DNA of 39,677 nt from a bacterium (GCA_017471365.1 JAFUUC010000025.1:1-39677); one strand, 5' to 3'. Positions 5,871 to 12,993 are shown, counted from the first letter of the stretch. Notes: generated by a model not told the origin, from the letters alone. Made by a program: numbers and translations.

Positions 5871-6629
5871 ATGAAAAGATTTGGTTTTACGCTTTCGGAA
5901 GTTATGATTACGATAAGTTTGTTGGGAGTAGTTGCGGCTTTGACTATAGCAAACGTAGGCTATTCTATACAACACAAAGCACGGGTTTCCCAGTTTCAAA
6001 CCGCATATTCAAACATCGAAACCGCCCTTGCAAATATTGAGAACGAAAAAGGCGGTCCATATGCATGTTATTATTGTGCAAATGCTGAAGATGTGGGAAA
6101 GTTCGGTTTAGATAGAAAAACAGCCGGCTCATACAACAGTGAAGTAGGATGTTCTTCTGTAAGAGACGATACCGCTTGTGAAAATTTGAAAAACGATTTA
6201 TTAAGACATTTGGGTGTAAGTCACCATTGTAATACTAATGCTGTTTCTGAAGGTTGCCTTCCTGCAAATTATCCCAAAACAGGAATTACAAATTGTTTTA
6301 ATGAAAATTATACCAAAGTAAAAGCTCATGTTCTTGACAACAGCATGGTTTTAATTGAAAGTCCAAGAACTCAGGATAAAGGAATCAGCGTATTTGCAAT
6401 TGATGTAAACGGAAGAAAAGGACCTAACAAGTGGGGACAAGATATCTTTACTTTTTCAATAAGAGTAAGTAAGGGGAATACTGTTGGGTCAAAGTATTAT
6501 GTCTCTAAAGTTGGTATATATCCTTCAAATTGGTGCCAGCCAGGTTATACTGATGGTGCTAAACTAAATGATAAAGTTTCAAAATCTTCAGTTCAAATGT
6601 TAGAAGAAATTATAAACTATGATAATTAG
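5871..6629 (+). CDS. Cysteine-rich type IV prepilin-like protein
   Basis: 252 residues. The class III (prepilin) leader is short and basic, MKRFG, followed by FTLSEVMITISLLGVVAALTI. The cleavage point is Gly5/Phe6, Glu5 of the mature protein is present, and the hydrophobic helix extends to about residue 28. Such proteins are processed by PilD-like peptidase and join type IV pili or type II secretion pseudopili at the inner membrane. The globular part holds eight cysteines (for instance YACYYC, SEGCLP, NWCQP), unusual for a pilin and suggesting several disulfides after export. Unlike the other prepilin genes here it lacks the GC-rich variable C-terminus. It is preceded by a leaderless-type promoter and ends 11 bases before the convergent endonuclease-like gene. 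Whether it is a structural or minor pilin is unknown. Confidence 0.85.
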   Translation: MKRFGFTLSEVMITISLLGVVAALTIANVGYSIQHKARVSQFQTAYSNIETALANIENEKGGPYACYYCANAEDVGKFGLDRKTAGSYNSEVGCSSVRDDTACENLKNDLLRHLGVSHHCNTNAVSEGCLPANYPKTGITNCFNENYTKVKAHVLDNSMVLIESPRTQDKGISVFAIDVNGRKGPNKWGQDIFTFSIRVSKGNTVGSKYYVSKVGIYPSNWCQPGYTDGAKLNDKVSKSSVQMLEEIINYDN

Positions 6630-6640
6630 GGTTTTAACTT

Positions 6641-7486
6641 TTACAAACTCACATAATAATCTTTTAAAATTTTAGCATCGATTTCAATGTTCGGACTTTC
6701 ACAAACCAAAGCACCTTTTACTCCAAAGGATTTCATTGCTTTTAGTAAATCCTTATAGTTCATATCTGCTTGTTCAAATATTAAATGTCGTTTTTCACCC
6801 TTAGAAGTATATTCAATCCCTGCAATATGTGCGTGGAAATTATCAATTGCTTTTTGTCCGAGTTCGGTTGATATACGATCGAGAATTTTACAAAATTCAT
6901 CATAAGTATTGTAAGCACCGCCTGTTCTTGCATGTACGTGTGAAAAATCAACACAAGGTAAAACCTGTTCAAATTCTTTGGAAAGCCTGATAATTTCTTC
7001 GTAATCTCCCCACTGAGTAGATTTTCCGGTTGTTTCCGGACGGATCCATACATTTTTAATATTATTTTTTTCTAATTCTTCAACAATTTTTTGAGTTTGA
7101 GTTTTAACTTGATTGTATACAACCTCTTTATCTCTACCCATATAAAACGCTGCATGATAAGTTATACTATAACCGCCAAAATCCTGAGCAGCTTGGGCTG
7201 TTTCAACAATTCTTTTGACACTTGCTTTTACTTTTTCTTTCTCTTTAGAGTTTAAATTTATATAGAACGGACCGTGAGAAGTTAGCAAAAATCCTTTTTC
7301 TTTTGAAATTTGTTTAAGAAATTTTTTTGTATCATCGGACATTCGCACACCATGAACAAATTCTACTTCGAGTCCGTCCAAACCCATTTGTTCGAGTATT
7401 TGAAATGCAGCAGAATAACCCCCGTTTTTTGGAGTTGAAAGCGGCATTCCGGCTGTTAAAATATTCAATTTATCAACTTTTATCAT
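6641..7486 (-). CDS. Endonuclease IV-like (AP endonuclease family 2) TIM-barrel protein
   Basis: 281 residues, the length of Nfo-type enzymes. Metal-site motifs follow the family order: SHGPFYINL (compare HAPYLINL in Nfo), YHAAFYMG (HPG position), RPETTGK (the ENTAG position, with the glutamate kept), CVDFSHVHARTG (DxxH), FHAHIAG and a final CESPN (ETP position). Known family activity: cleavage of abasic sites in DNA base-excision repair using zinc or manganese ions. Several motifs deviate from classical Nfo, so a related TIM-barrel endonuclease or sugar-isomerase-like activity cannot be excluded. The ATG is 15 bases after the hisS stop, so the two are probably one operon driven by the hisS promoter. 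Confidence 0.7.
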   Translation of the reverse strand: MIKVDKLNILTAGMPLSTPKNGGYSAAFQILEQMGLDGLEVEFVHGVRMSDDTKKFLKQISKEKGFLLTSHGPFYINLNSKEKEKVKASVKRIVETAQAAQDFGGYSITYHAAFYMGRDKEVVYNQVKTQTQKIVEELEKNNIKNVWIRPETTGKSTQWGDYEEIIRLSKEFEQVLPCVDFSHVHARTGGAYNTYDEFCKILDRISTELGQKAIDNFHAHIAGIEYTSKGEKRHLIFEQADMNYKDLLKAMKSFGVKGALVCESPNIEIDAKILKDYYVSL

Positions 7487-7501
7487 TGTTTAATTACATC
7501 C

Positions 7502-8743
7502 TTACTGTTTTATATTTTTTGGAAGATCTTCTCTCCTAACAGTAATCTGAGTCCCGGTTTCCAAATTTTTAATAGAAACTTCGTGTTTAAGAATTTCATC
7601 TTCGCCGAGAATAACCGCATATTTTGCAACTTTAGAAGCCTTTTCCAATTGTTTTGCAAACTTTTTATTTGCAAGATCAAATTCAACATTGAACCCAAAA
7701 CTTCTCAATTCCTCTGCAAGAATAAAAGTATCTGCCGGAAAATTTGAAACAATATAACAATCAAGTTTTTTAGGTTCTTTTTTCTCGATAAGAGAAATTA
7801 ATCTTTCCATTCCCATTGCAAAACCTATCGCCGGAGTTTCATCTCCGCCAAGCTGTGAAACAAGTCCATCATAACGACCACCACCACAAACTGCATTTTG
7901 CGAACCAAGATTGTTCGATTTGATTTCAAAAACAGTTCTTGTGTAATAATCCAAACCACGCACAAGCAGTTTATTTTCTGTATATTTTACACCCATACGA
8001 TCGAGATAAAGTTTCAATTCGGTATAATGTTCACTGCATTCTTCGCACAAAAAATCTGATGTTAAAACATCCTGAATTTCAGGTTTTGCAAATATTTTTT
8101 GACAATCTTCAACCTTGCAATCTAAAAGTCTGAGCGGATTTTTTTCAAAACGATTTTGACAATCTTCACAAAGATCTTTTAAATATGGTTTAATGGCTTT
8201 TTTAAGCTTTTCTTTAAATTCACTGCGACAATTTGGACATCCCAAGGAATTTATTTCAACATCAAGATCATTTAACCCTAATGATTTTAAGAAATTTACT
8301 GCCATAAGAATGACTTCAGCATCAGCTGTAGGCTGTTTTAAACCAAACATTTCAACACCAACCTGATGAAACTGTCTTTGACGACCTGCTTGAGGTCTTT
8401 CATAACGAAACATCGGACCTTTATACCAGAGTTTAACCGGAGCAGAAAGCCTTGACATACCGTTCTCTATATACGAACGAACAACCCCTGCTGTATTTTC
8501 CGGACGAAGGGTTATCGAACGGTCACTTTTTTCAAAAGTATACATTTCTTTATTAACGATATCGGTTGTATCGCCAACTCCACGAGAAAAAAGCTCTGTA
8601 ATTTCAATTATTGGAGTTCTTATTTCTTTGAATCCGTAACTTGAAAATATTTTTTGTGCTTTTTGCTCTACAAACTGCCACATATTGACATCTTGCGGCA
8701 AAATGTCTTTAGTTCCTTTTAGTGTTTTAATAATATTTGCCAT
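7502..8743 (-). CDS. hisS: Histidyl-tRNA synthetase
   Basis: 413 residues from the chosen start. Class II synthetase motif 1 lies in the N-terminal ~50 residues after LKGTKDILP. Motif 2 is in FRYERPQAGRQRQFHQVGVE, the HisRS-specific histidine A motif is LVRGLDYYTRTVFEI, a CGGGRYDGL loop follows, and motif 3 is AIGFAMGMERL. An insertion carries CPNC, CEDC and CEEC pairs, probably metal-binding, as seen in many bacterial HisRS. The function is charging tRNA-His in the cytoplasm. The ATG at 8743 is preferred over an upstream in-frame TTG at 8764, because the TTG falls inside the promoter spacer. The endonuclease IV-like gene follows after 15 bases. Confidence 0.95.
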   Translation of the reverse strand: MANIIKTLKGTKDILPQDVNMWQFVEQKAQKIFSSYGFKEIRTPIIEITELFSRGVGDTTDIVNKEMYTFEKSDRSITLRPENTAGVVRSYIENGMSRLSAPVKLWYKGPMFRYERPQAGRQRQFHQVGVEMFGLKQPTADAEVILMAVNFLKSLGLNDLDVEINSLGCPNCRSEFKEKLKKAIKPYLKDLCEDCQNRFEKNPLRLLDCKVEDCQKIFAKPEIQDVLTSDFLCEECSEHYTELKLYLDRMGVKYTENKLLVRGLDYYTRTVFEIKSNNLGSQNAVCGGGRYDGLVSQLGGDETPAIGFAMGMERLISLIEKKEPKKLDCYIVSNFPADTFILAEELRSFGFNVEFDLANKKFAKQLEKASKVAKYAVILGEDEILKHEVSIKNLETGTQITVRREDLPKNIKQ

Positions 8744-8749
8744 ATAAAA

Positions 8750-8777
8750 ATTATATGATTTCAAAAAGTAATGTCAA
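8750..8777 (-). promoter_or_regulatory. Leaderless-type promoter of hisS
   Basis: On the minus strand TTGACA (8777-8772), a 16-base spacer and TATAAT (8755-8750) lie six bases before the ATG at 8743. With near-consensus boxes and no room for an RBS, the mRNA should start at or beside the start codon. Confidence 0.6.
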
Positions 8778-8786
8778 AGGGAAGTG

Positions 8787-9005
8787 TTAATTCAAATTAA
8801 TAAGAGTATTAAGATCAACTTTAAGTGCTTTTGCAATAGCTATAACCGTAGAAAGTCTGGGATTTCCAACAGCCCGCTCAATCAAATTTATTGTATCAAG
8901 AGACACATTTGCCATAATAGACAATTTCAACTGCGAAATCCCTAATCTTGCCCTTTCAACCCGCATATTTCGGGCAAGTTCTTTATAGTATTCAGTCGCG
9001 TCCAT
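8787..9005 (-). CDS. XRE/Cro-C1-family HTH regulator
   Basis: 72 residues, one HTH_3 domain filling the protein: ERARLGISQLKLSIMANVSLDTINLIERAVGNPRLSTVIAIAKAL. The domain has the typical Q-x-x-L-S helix-turn-helix core and then NPRL-x-T-x-x-x-IA. No other domain is present. The gene reads away from a 46-bp perfect palindrome (9047-9092) that covers facing -10 boxes, so autorepression and control of the opposite transcript is the natural reading. It lies 44 bases upstream of hisS on the same strand, but hisS has its own promoter. It could be an orphan antitoxin or phage-type repressor, since no toxin-like partner is recognisable. Confidence 0.85.
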   Translation of the reverse strand: MDATEYYKELARNMRVERARLGISQLKLSIMANVSLDTINLIERAVGNPRLSTVIAIAKALKVDLNTLINLN

Positions 9006-9023
9006 AGGAATTATTCTATTATA

Positions 9024-9052
9024 TTGACTTTTTTGCAGGTACGCATTATAAT
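9024..9052 (+). promoter_or_regulatory. Near-consensus sigma70 promoter into the 9110 region
   Basis: TTGACT (9024-9029), 17 bases, TATAAT (9047-9052). The -10 box is the first six bases of the 46-bp palindrome, so a protein bound to the palindrome would block it. An SD (AAAGGAG, 9094-9100) and ATG (9110) follow. Confidence 0.65.
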
Positions 9053-9092
9053 CCTTATTATACTGAATATATTCAGTATAATAAGGATTATA
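9047..9092. promoter_or_regulatory. 46-bp perfect palindrome, probable operator for the XRE regulator
   Basis: The centre is between 9069 and 9070 (CTGAATA / TATTCAG). Every base pairs symmetrically out to 9047 and 9092, and the first mismatch is 9046/9093. Its ends are TATAAT on the plus strand and TATAAT on the minus strand (9092-9087), so it spans facing -10 boxes between the XRE gene and the 9110 transcript. Such a length exceeds a single repressor half-site pair. It may hold two nested operators (TTATACTGAATATATTCAG core and flanks) or form a cruciform. Confidence 0.6.
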
Positions 9093-9109
9093 TAAAGGAG
9101 AGTGAAAAT

Positions 9110-9544
9110 ATGAAAAAAGGCGTTATTTACAGAAGTGAACTTGAAGCTTTTATCAAACAGGACAAAACCACAGGGGTAAATAAAAAGGAAATAACCCCTC
9201 GCCCACAGTATCATTTGAGTGGGGACAAATGTAAGTTGGGGTTACTACCCCAACACGTAAAATTCCTCTCTCTCGACGGGAGATACAAAGCGAACCAAAA
9301 TTTTTGTCATTCTGAACTAGTTTCAGAATCTTCAAAAAATTCGTGCGAGCCTGTATGCGTAGCTGTTTTAGAATCTAATCAAATTGATAGATGCCGAAAC
9401 AAGTTCGGCATGACAGAGGAATTCCCCTCTCCCGGCGGGAGAGGGTTAGGGGTGAGGGGTGTTCCCGCAAGAGACAACCGCACCGCCACTGAGACAATCC
9501 CCTCTCTCTTTGTGACACTAGCCGAGCCAACGTTGGCGAGCTAG
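9110..9544 (+). CDS. Doubtful 144-residue reading frame, N-terminus plausible, rest made of repeats
   Basis: The start is well equipped: promoter at 9024, operator, AAAGGAG SD nine bases before ATG, and N-terminus MKKGVIYRSELEAFIKQDK. From about residue 25 the frame passes through palindromic repeats (9235-9254, 9305-9415, 9424-9570), whose translations (CHSELVSES, SPGGRGLGVRG) are typical of repeat DNA and not of protein. It is best seen as a short gene whose 3' part has been replaced by repeats, or as a decayed gene. The frame ends inside the last repeat, overlapping in another frame the region that runs into the prepilin copy. No function is assigned. Confidence 0.25.
   Translation: MKKGVIYRSELEAFIKQDKTTGVNKKEITPRPQYHLSGDKCKLGLLPQHVKFLSLDGRYKANQNFCHSELVSESSKNSCEPVCVAVLESNQIDRCRNKFGMTEEFPSPGGRGLGVRGVPARDNRTATETIPSLFVTLAEPTLAS
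9235..9254. repeat. GGGGT hairpin related to the one after VR3
   Basis: GTTGGGGT-TACT-ACCCCAAC is a perfect 8-bp stem with a 4-base loop. It resembles the 39154-39175 hairpin (TGGTGGGGTA / TACCCCACCA) in sequence and form, so the two may belong to one dispersed hairpin family. Confidence 0.5.
9305..9415. repeat. Palindromic repeat element with imperfect terminal inverted repeats (~111 bp)
   Basis: The left end TGTCATTCTGAACTAGTTTC and the right end GAAACAAGTTCGGCATGACA are inverted copies with a few mismatches. I recognise this GTCATTCTGAAC...GTTTC type as a widespread palindromic or MITE-like repeat in bacterial genomes, whose translation gives HSELVSES. It is non-coding and interrupts the 9110 frame. 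Confidence 0.6.
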
Positions 9545-9570
9545 CGAGACTTACGCTGGCGGGAGAGGGT
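9424..9570. repeat. GC-rich nested palindromic repeat abutting the prepilin copy
   Basis: It begins with CCCTCTCCC-GGC-GGGAGAGGG (9425-9445), a 9-bp stem, and then GGGGTGAGGGG. A second unit follows with CCCCTCTCTC near 9500, a central GCCAACGTTGGC palindrome flanked by CTAGC/GCTAG (9518-9544), and GGGAGAGGG at 9561-9569. Its right edge runs directly into codons Phe-Lys-Lys-Ala-Ala of the prepilin leader, which therefore has no ATG. Base composition is clearly more GC-rich than the surroundings. This looks like insertion or expansion of repeat DNA across the gene's 5' end. Confidence 0.6.
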
Positions 9571-9590
9571 TTAAGAAGGCAGCATTTACT

Positions 9591-10169
9591 TTGGCAGAAG
9601 TCTTAATCACCCTTGCAATCATCGGCGTAGTCGCTGCATTAACTTTGCCAACACTGATCGCAAAAGTGAACGAAAAAGTCGACGGTAACCAAAAGAAAGT
9701 CACCGAAGCAAAACTTATTCAAGGACTAAACATGTTAGATCTTCATGGCGGAATCAACAATACCTATTCATCTACCGCTGAATTTGCAGAAGAATTAAGT
9801 AAGTACATGAAGATTACAAAGATCTGCGAAGGTACTAATTCAGCATTCACAGAATGTATTCCGTATAGTGAAATAACATACAACAACGGAACGGAAGATA
9901 AAACTGTTGAAATTACTAAATTAAACACAGCAGATTCAATTAGTGCATACGACACTGGTGTATCAGCAAGCTGGGATACTACAGAGGTAGCAAAACTGGG
10001 CATTGACCCTTCTTCTGTTTCTTACTTCTACCTGTGGTCGTCAGAGGAGTACTCGAGTACGAGCATTAGCTCTCGCTACCGCTACTTCAACAGTGGTCGC
10101 ACGAACGGTGATAACGGCAGCGATCGCAGGTACTCCGGGATCAGGTTCGTTTGCCTAGGAGATACTTAA
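9591..10169 (+). CDS. Shortened prepilin-family gene with variable C-terminus, 5' end apparently replaced by repeat DNA
   Basis: The leader reads FKKAAF|TLAEVLITLAIIGVVAALTL, a prepilin methylation motif and membrane helix. However, the frame is open only from 9522 and contains no ATG or GTG, and the first possible start is TTG at 9591 inside the motif, which would remove the processing site. Downstream, the YSSTAEFAEELSKYMKIT region matches the gene at 1-921. About 165 residues present there are missing here, including the GGRLPKASEL part: the text jumps from TADSI to AYDTGVSASWDTTEVAKLGI. The C-terminus (FYLW...RYFNS...IRFVCL) again looks like a diversified segment. It is probably a pseudogene or a silent cassette. 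If functional, it needs a non-standard start or an error in the sequence. A terminator-like hairpin follows. Confidence 0.6.
   Translation: MAEVLITLAIIGVVAALTLPTLIAKVNEKVDGNQKKVTEAKLIQGLNMLDLHGGINNTYSSTAEFAEELSKYMKITKICEGTNSAFTECIPYSEITYNNGTEDKTVEITKLNTADSISAYDTGVSASWDTTEVAKLGIDPSSVSYFYLWSSEEYSSTSISSRYRYFNSGRTNGDNGSDRRYSGIRFVCLGDT
10015..10158 (+). other. Putative DGR variable region (VR2), more diverged
   Basis: The C-terminal segment shares FYLW, RYFNS and (I)RFVCL landmarks with the segments at 778 and 39201. It is rich in Ser, Tyr, Asn, Gly, Asp and Arg codons with C or T at the third base, and its 3' end GTTTGCCTAG resembles GTTTGCGTAG of the others. Codon-by-codon alignment is uncertain because of length differences, so it may derive from another template. 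Confidence 0.4.
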
Positions 10170-10201
10170 TTTTTGTTAATTTATATTTTTAACTTTGTGA
10201 A

Positions 10202-10227
10202 GTGCGTCAAAATTAACGCACCTTTTT
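10202..10227 (+). terminator. Intrinsic terminator after the shortened prepilin gene
   Basis: GTGCGT (10202-10207) pairs with ACGCAC (10216-10221) across an 8-base loop, followed by CTTTTT. It lies 33 bases after the stop codon. Confidence 0.6.
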
Positions 10228-10271
10228 AAATTAATAAATAGTGTTATAATTTAAACAAAAAGGAGAATTTT

Positions 10272-10655
10272 ATGAAATTTTTACACACAATGATTAGGGT
10301 TAAAAATATTGAAAAAAGTTTGAAATTTTACAAAAATCTTTTTGATATGGACGTTATTGAAAAGCGTAGATTAGATGATTGTTGGTTATATTTTTTAGAA
10401 GATAAAAATTCCGGTTTTCAAATTGAACTCACATATAACGATGAAACACCGCAAAACGGATATGAAATTGGAAGTGGATTTGGGCATTTCGCTTTCGGCA
10501 TTGATTCAATAGATGATTTTACACAAAAACTTCTCTCTAACGGTTACGAATATTTGTATGAACCTTTTGATTTAACGGGAAAAGGATCAAAAATAGCATT
10601 TATACAAGATCCTGACGGTTACGAAATCGAGCTGATAGAAAAAGTGCAGTGGTAA
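10272..10655 (+). CDS. gloA: VOC-superfamily protein, lactoylglutathione lyase (glyoxalase I) type
   Basis: 127 residues, the size of bacterial GloA. Two beta-alpha-beta-beta-beta modules carry the metal ligands: His5 in FLHTMIRV, Glu in FQIELTYN, His in GFGHFAFGI and Glu near the end in GYEIELIEK. The expected RV-x-N/D-x-x-x-S-x-x-FY sequence (RVKNIEKSLKFYKNLF) is present. Known activity: isomerising the hemithioacetal of methylglyoxal, a toxic by-product of glycolysis, in the cytoplasm. Other VOC functions are possible, but all four ligands fit GloA. An AAGGAGAA SD precedes the ATG and TATAAT is at 10245-10250. It is a single gene. Confidence 0.8.
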   Translation: MKFLHTMIRVKNIEKSLKFYKNLFDMDVIEKRRLDDCWLYFLEDKNSGFQIELTYNDETPQNGYEIGSGFGHFAFGIDSIDDFTQKLLSNGYEYLYEPFDLTGKGSKIAFIQDPDGYEIELIEKVQW

Positions 10656-10766
10656 TTTTTGGCGATTTAGAACGATTTCTTTACATATTTTAACTTCTTT
10701 ACATCAATTGTTCCCAATTGTATTATGATATAAGAGAAGATATAGTTTACCTTTGCGGAGGAAAAA

Positions 10767-12083
10767 TTGACTGAAAGATTTTATATAAAAGGTGGAACCC
10801 CACTAAAAGGTGAAGTTTCTATCGGTGGAGCAAAAAATTCTGTTTTGAAACTTATGGCTGCGGCTCTTTTGGTGAAAGGTTCTACAAAAATTTATAATGT
10901 ACCCGACTTAACAGATGTTGACATAATGCTCAAGGTTATTGAGCAGCTTGGTGCAAAAATTGACTATAACAAAGAAGAAAAAGCCGTAACAATTGATGCC
11001 TCAAGTCTTACAAGCGTAACTGCGAGTTATGAATTAGTAAGTAAAATGAGGGCATCTTTTGTTGTACTCGGAGCTTTAATTTCACGTTGTAAGGAAGCAA
11101 AAGTTGCCATGCCGGGCGGTTGTGCGATCGGTGAAAGACGTGTTGATTTTCATATTCGAGGTTTTGAAACACTTGGAGCCAAAATTAAAATTGAAAATGG
11201 CTATGTAATTGCAAAAGCTAGTAAATTGACCGGAGCAGATATTTATCTTGATATTCCTTCAGTTGGAGCAACGGAAAATATTATGCTAGCAGCGGTTTTG
11301 GCAGAAGGTTCAACCAGGATTCAGAATGCTGCTCAGGAACCTGAAATTGTTGATCTGGCAAACTTTTTAAATACAATGGGTGCAGACATTAATGGTGCCG
11401 GAACTTCAGAAATTATAATCAATGGTGTTAAACAAGAAAATCTTCATTCCATAGAATACACAACTATTCCTGACAGAATTGAAGCAGGAACGTATATGAC
11501 TGCAATAATTGCAACAAAAGGCAAAGGTATTATTAAAGATATTTATCCTGCACATCTGACATTCTTTACAGATAAGTTACTTAAAATGGGTGCAAATATA
11601 AAATTATTAAACCCGACTTCAATGGAAGTAAGTTGTAAAAACAGATTAAATTCGATCAATTTTATTACTCAACCATATCCGGGATTTCCTACAGACTTGC
11701 AATCAATGGCAATGACGCTTTTGACAACAGCTAACGGTGTTGGAATTATCACAGAGAGCCTTTATGAAAACAGGTTTATGCAGGTTCCAGATCTTAACAG
11801 AATGGGAGCAGATATTCATCAAGACCGCAACCATGCGATTATTAAAGGAGTCAAAAAACTCTCCGGAACAACACTTACTGCAAGTGATCTTAGAGCCGGA
11901 GCTTCGCTTGTTGTTGCAGCTTTGATGGCAGAAGGCGAATCTGTTATCGAAAAATTACATCATATAGATAGAGGATACGAAAATTTTGAAACTAAGCTAA
12001 GATTGTTGGGAGGGAAGATTGAACGAAGAAAAGATTCCCCCCAAGTAAATCCGGAGGAAACACACAATGAGTCCTACTTATAA
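10767..12083 (+). CDS. murA: UDP-N-acetylglucosamine 1-carboxyvinyltransferase
   Basis: 438 residues, slightly longer than the usual ~420 because of a charged tail (RRKDSPQVNPEETHNESYL). The fold signature GGAKNSVLKLMAAALL is at residues 20-35, with Lys23 and Asn24. The catalytic cysteine is Cys119 in MPGGCAIGERRVDFH, so the enzyme should be fosfomycin-sensitive in type, with Cys and not Asp. It catalyses the first committed step of peptidoglycan synthesis, transfer of enolpyruvate from PEP to UDP-GlcNAc, in the cytoplasm. The start is TTG at 10767, supported by GGAGG five bases upstream. The last 17 bases overlap the next gene, whose SD (GGAGG) lies inside murA, so the two are coupled. Confidence 0.95.
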   Translation: MTERFYIKGGTPLKGEVSIGGAKNSVLKLMAAALLVKGSTKIYNVPDLTDVDIMLKVIEQLGAKIDYNKEEKAVTIDASSLTSVTASYELVSKMRASFVVLGALISRCKEAKVAMPGGCAIGERRVDFHIRGFETLGAKIKIENGYVIAKASKLTGADIYLDIPSVGATENIMLAAVLAEGSTRIQNAAQEPEIVDLANFLNTMGADINGAGTSEIIINGVKQENLHSIEYTTIPDRIEAGTYMTAIIATKGKGIIKDIYPAHLTFFTDKLLKMGANIKLLNPTSMEVSCKNRLNSINFITQPYPGFPTDLQSMAMTLLTTANGVGIITESLYENRFMQVPDLNRMGADIHQDRNHAIIKGVKKLSGTTLTASDLRAGASLVVAALMAEGESVIEKLHHIDRGYENFETKLRLLGGKIERRKDSPQVNPEETHNESYL

Positions 12084-12405
12084 ACGTTGGTACGACCATG
12101 ATCCATTACTATTAGAAGTGATAGAACTTTTAAGGAACTATCAAACAGAATTAAGAACTCAAGCAGAGATATTTTTACAAAAAATAGAAGAAAAAGTTTC
12201 CAAAGAAACCATTGATAAATTTTATGCAATGGTGAAACCGGTTAATGCTAACAATCGCTGGTATGACAAAGATCCGGTAATATCTAAAACAGTTGAAATT
12301 TTAAGAATAGTACCCCCTGAAGCACAGAGAATTTGTGCCCAAAATTTCATTAAAACCCTTAAAGAAATGGGGATTGAGTACGAAAGTCCAAATGTAAAAG
12401 GGTAG
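12067..12405 (+). CDS. Small protein with two copies of an RWYD-containing unit
   Basis: 112 residues. Two repeats are visible: KRWYDHDPLLLEVIELLRNY at residues 6-25 and NRWYDKDPVISKTVEILRIV at 62-81. Each is followed by a helical stretch (QTELRTQAEIFLQKI and PPEAQRICAQNFIKTL). I do not recognise a named family. The repeated unit suggests an internal duplication of a small helical domain of about 55 residues. The gene overlaps murA by 17 bases and has its own GGAGG SD, so it is co-expressed with a cell-wall enzyme, but a functional link is only contextual. It abuts the convergent gmk gene (stops adjacent at 12405/12406). Confidence 0.75.
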   Translation: MSPTYKRWYDHDPLLLEVIELLRNYQTELRTQAEIFLQKIEEKVSKETIDKFYAMVKPVNANNRWYDKDPVISKTVEILRIVPPEAQRICAQNFIKTLKEMGIEYESPNVKG

Positions 12406-12993
12406 TTAATATAATTTTTTTGTAATGTTTTCGATTTCTTTGACTGCTCTGTCAACGTCATCATTTACGACTATATAATCGTATTTCTTTGAACGGTCAA
12501 GTTCTGTTTTAACCTCTTGAAGGCGTTTTTGAATAGTTTCATCGTCTTCTGTATGACGGGTACGAAGACGTTGTTCAAGTTCACGCAGCCCTCCTGAAAT
12601 ATCACCAGTTTCTATATTTACCCCCGGTGGAGCAATAAAAATCAAAACAGCCTCCGGCATTTTTTCCTTTACTTGCAATGCTCCCTGAGTTTCGATCTCA
12701 AGAATTATATTAAATCCTTCTTCAAATTTTTGTTTTATATACTTCTTCTTTGTTCCGTAATAGTTTCCGGCAAATTGAGCATACTCAAGAAACTTGTCTT
12801 CTCTAATATTTTTTTCAAATTCATCGTGGTTTATAAAAAAATAATTTATACCGTCAATTTCTCCCTCACGTGGCTGACGCGTAGTACAAGAAACAGACAG
12901 CACAAAACCTGAATTTCTTGCCATAAATTCTTTTAAAACAGTTCCTTTTCCAACTCCGGAACACCCTGAAATTACAAATAGTTTCTTTTGCAT
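12406..12993 (-). CDS. gmk: Guanylate kinase
   Basis: 195 residues from the ATG at 12993. The P-loop variant SGCSGVGKGT is at the N-terminus (guanylate kinases usually have SGPSGVGK), followed by the GMP-binding region SVSCTTRQPREGEIDGINYFF, and EYAQFAGNYYGT. It phosphorylates GMP to GDP with ATP in the cytoplasm. An upstream in-frame TTG at 13011 is less likely. There is no SD, and TACAAT (minus strand, 13006-13001 region) ends six bases before the ATG, the same leaderless spacing as hisS. A short insertion (GVNIETGDISGG) lies between the lid and the C-terminal part. It converges head-on with the murA-linked gene with no space between. Confidence 0.93.
   Translation of the reverse strand: MQKKLFVISGCSGVGKGTVLKEFMARNSGFVLSVSCTTRQPREGEIDGINYFFINHDEFEKNIREDKFLEYAQFAGNYYGTKKKYIKQKFEEGFNIILEIETQGALQVKEKMPEAVLIFIAPPGVNIETGDISGGLRELEQRLRTRHTEDDETIQKRLQEVKTELDRSKKYDYIVVNDDVDRAVKEIENITKKLY

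Noticed and set aside
8744-8764. TTG start of hisS at 8764
   Set aside because: The TTG lies in the spacer between the -35 (8777-8772) and -10 (8755-8750) boxes, so it would not be in the mRNA; ATG 8743 matches the normal HisRS N-terminus.
9110-9544. A genuine 144-residue protein
   Set aside because: Most of the frame is repeat DNA whose translation (HSELVSES, GGRGLGVRG) is recognisable as such; only the first ~25 codons could be real, so it is kept only at low confidence.
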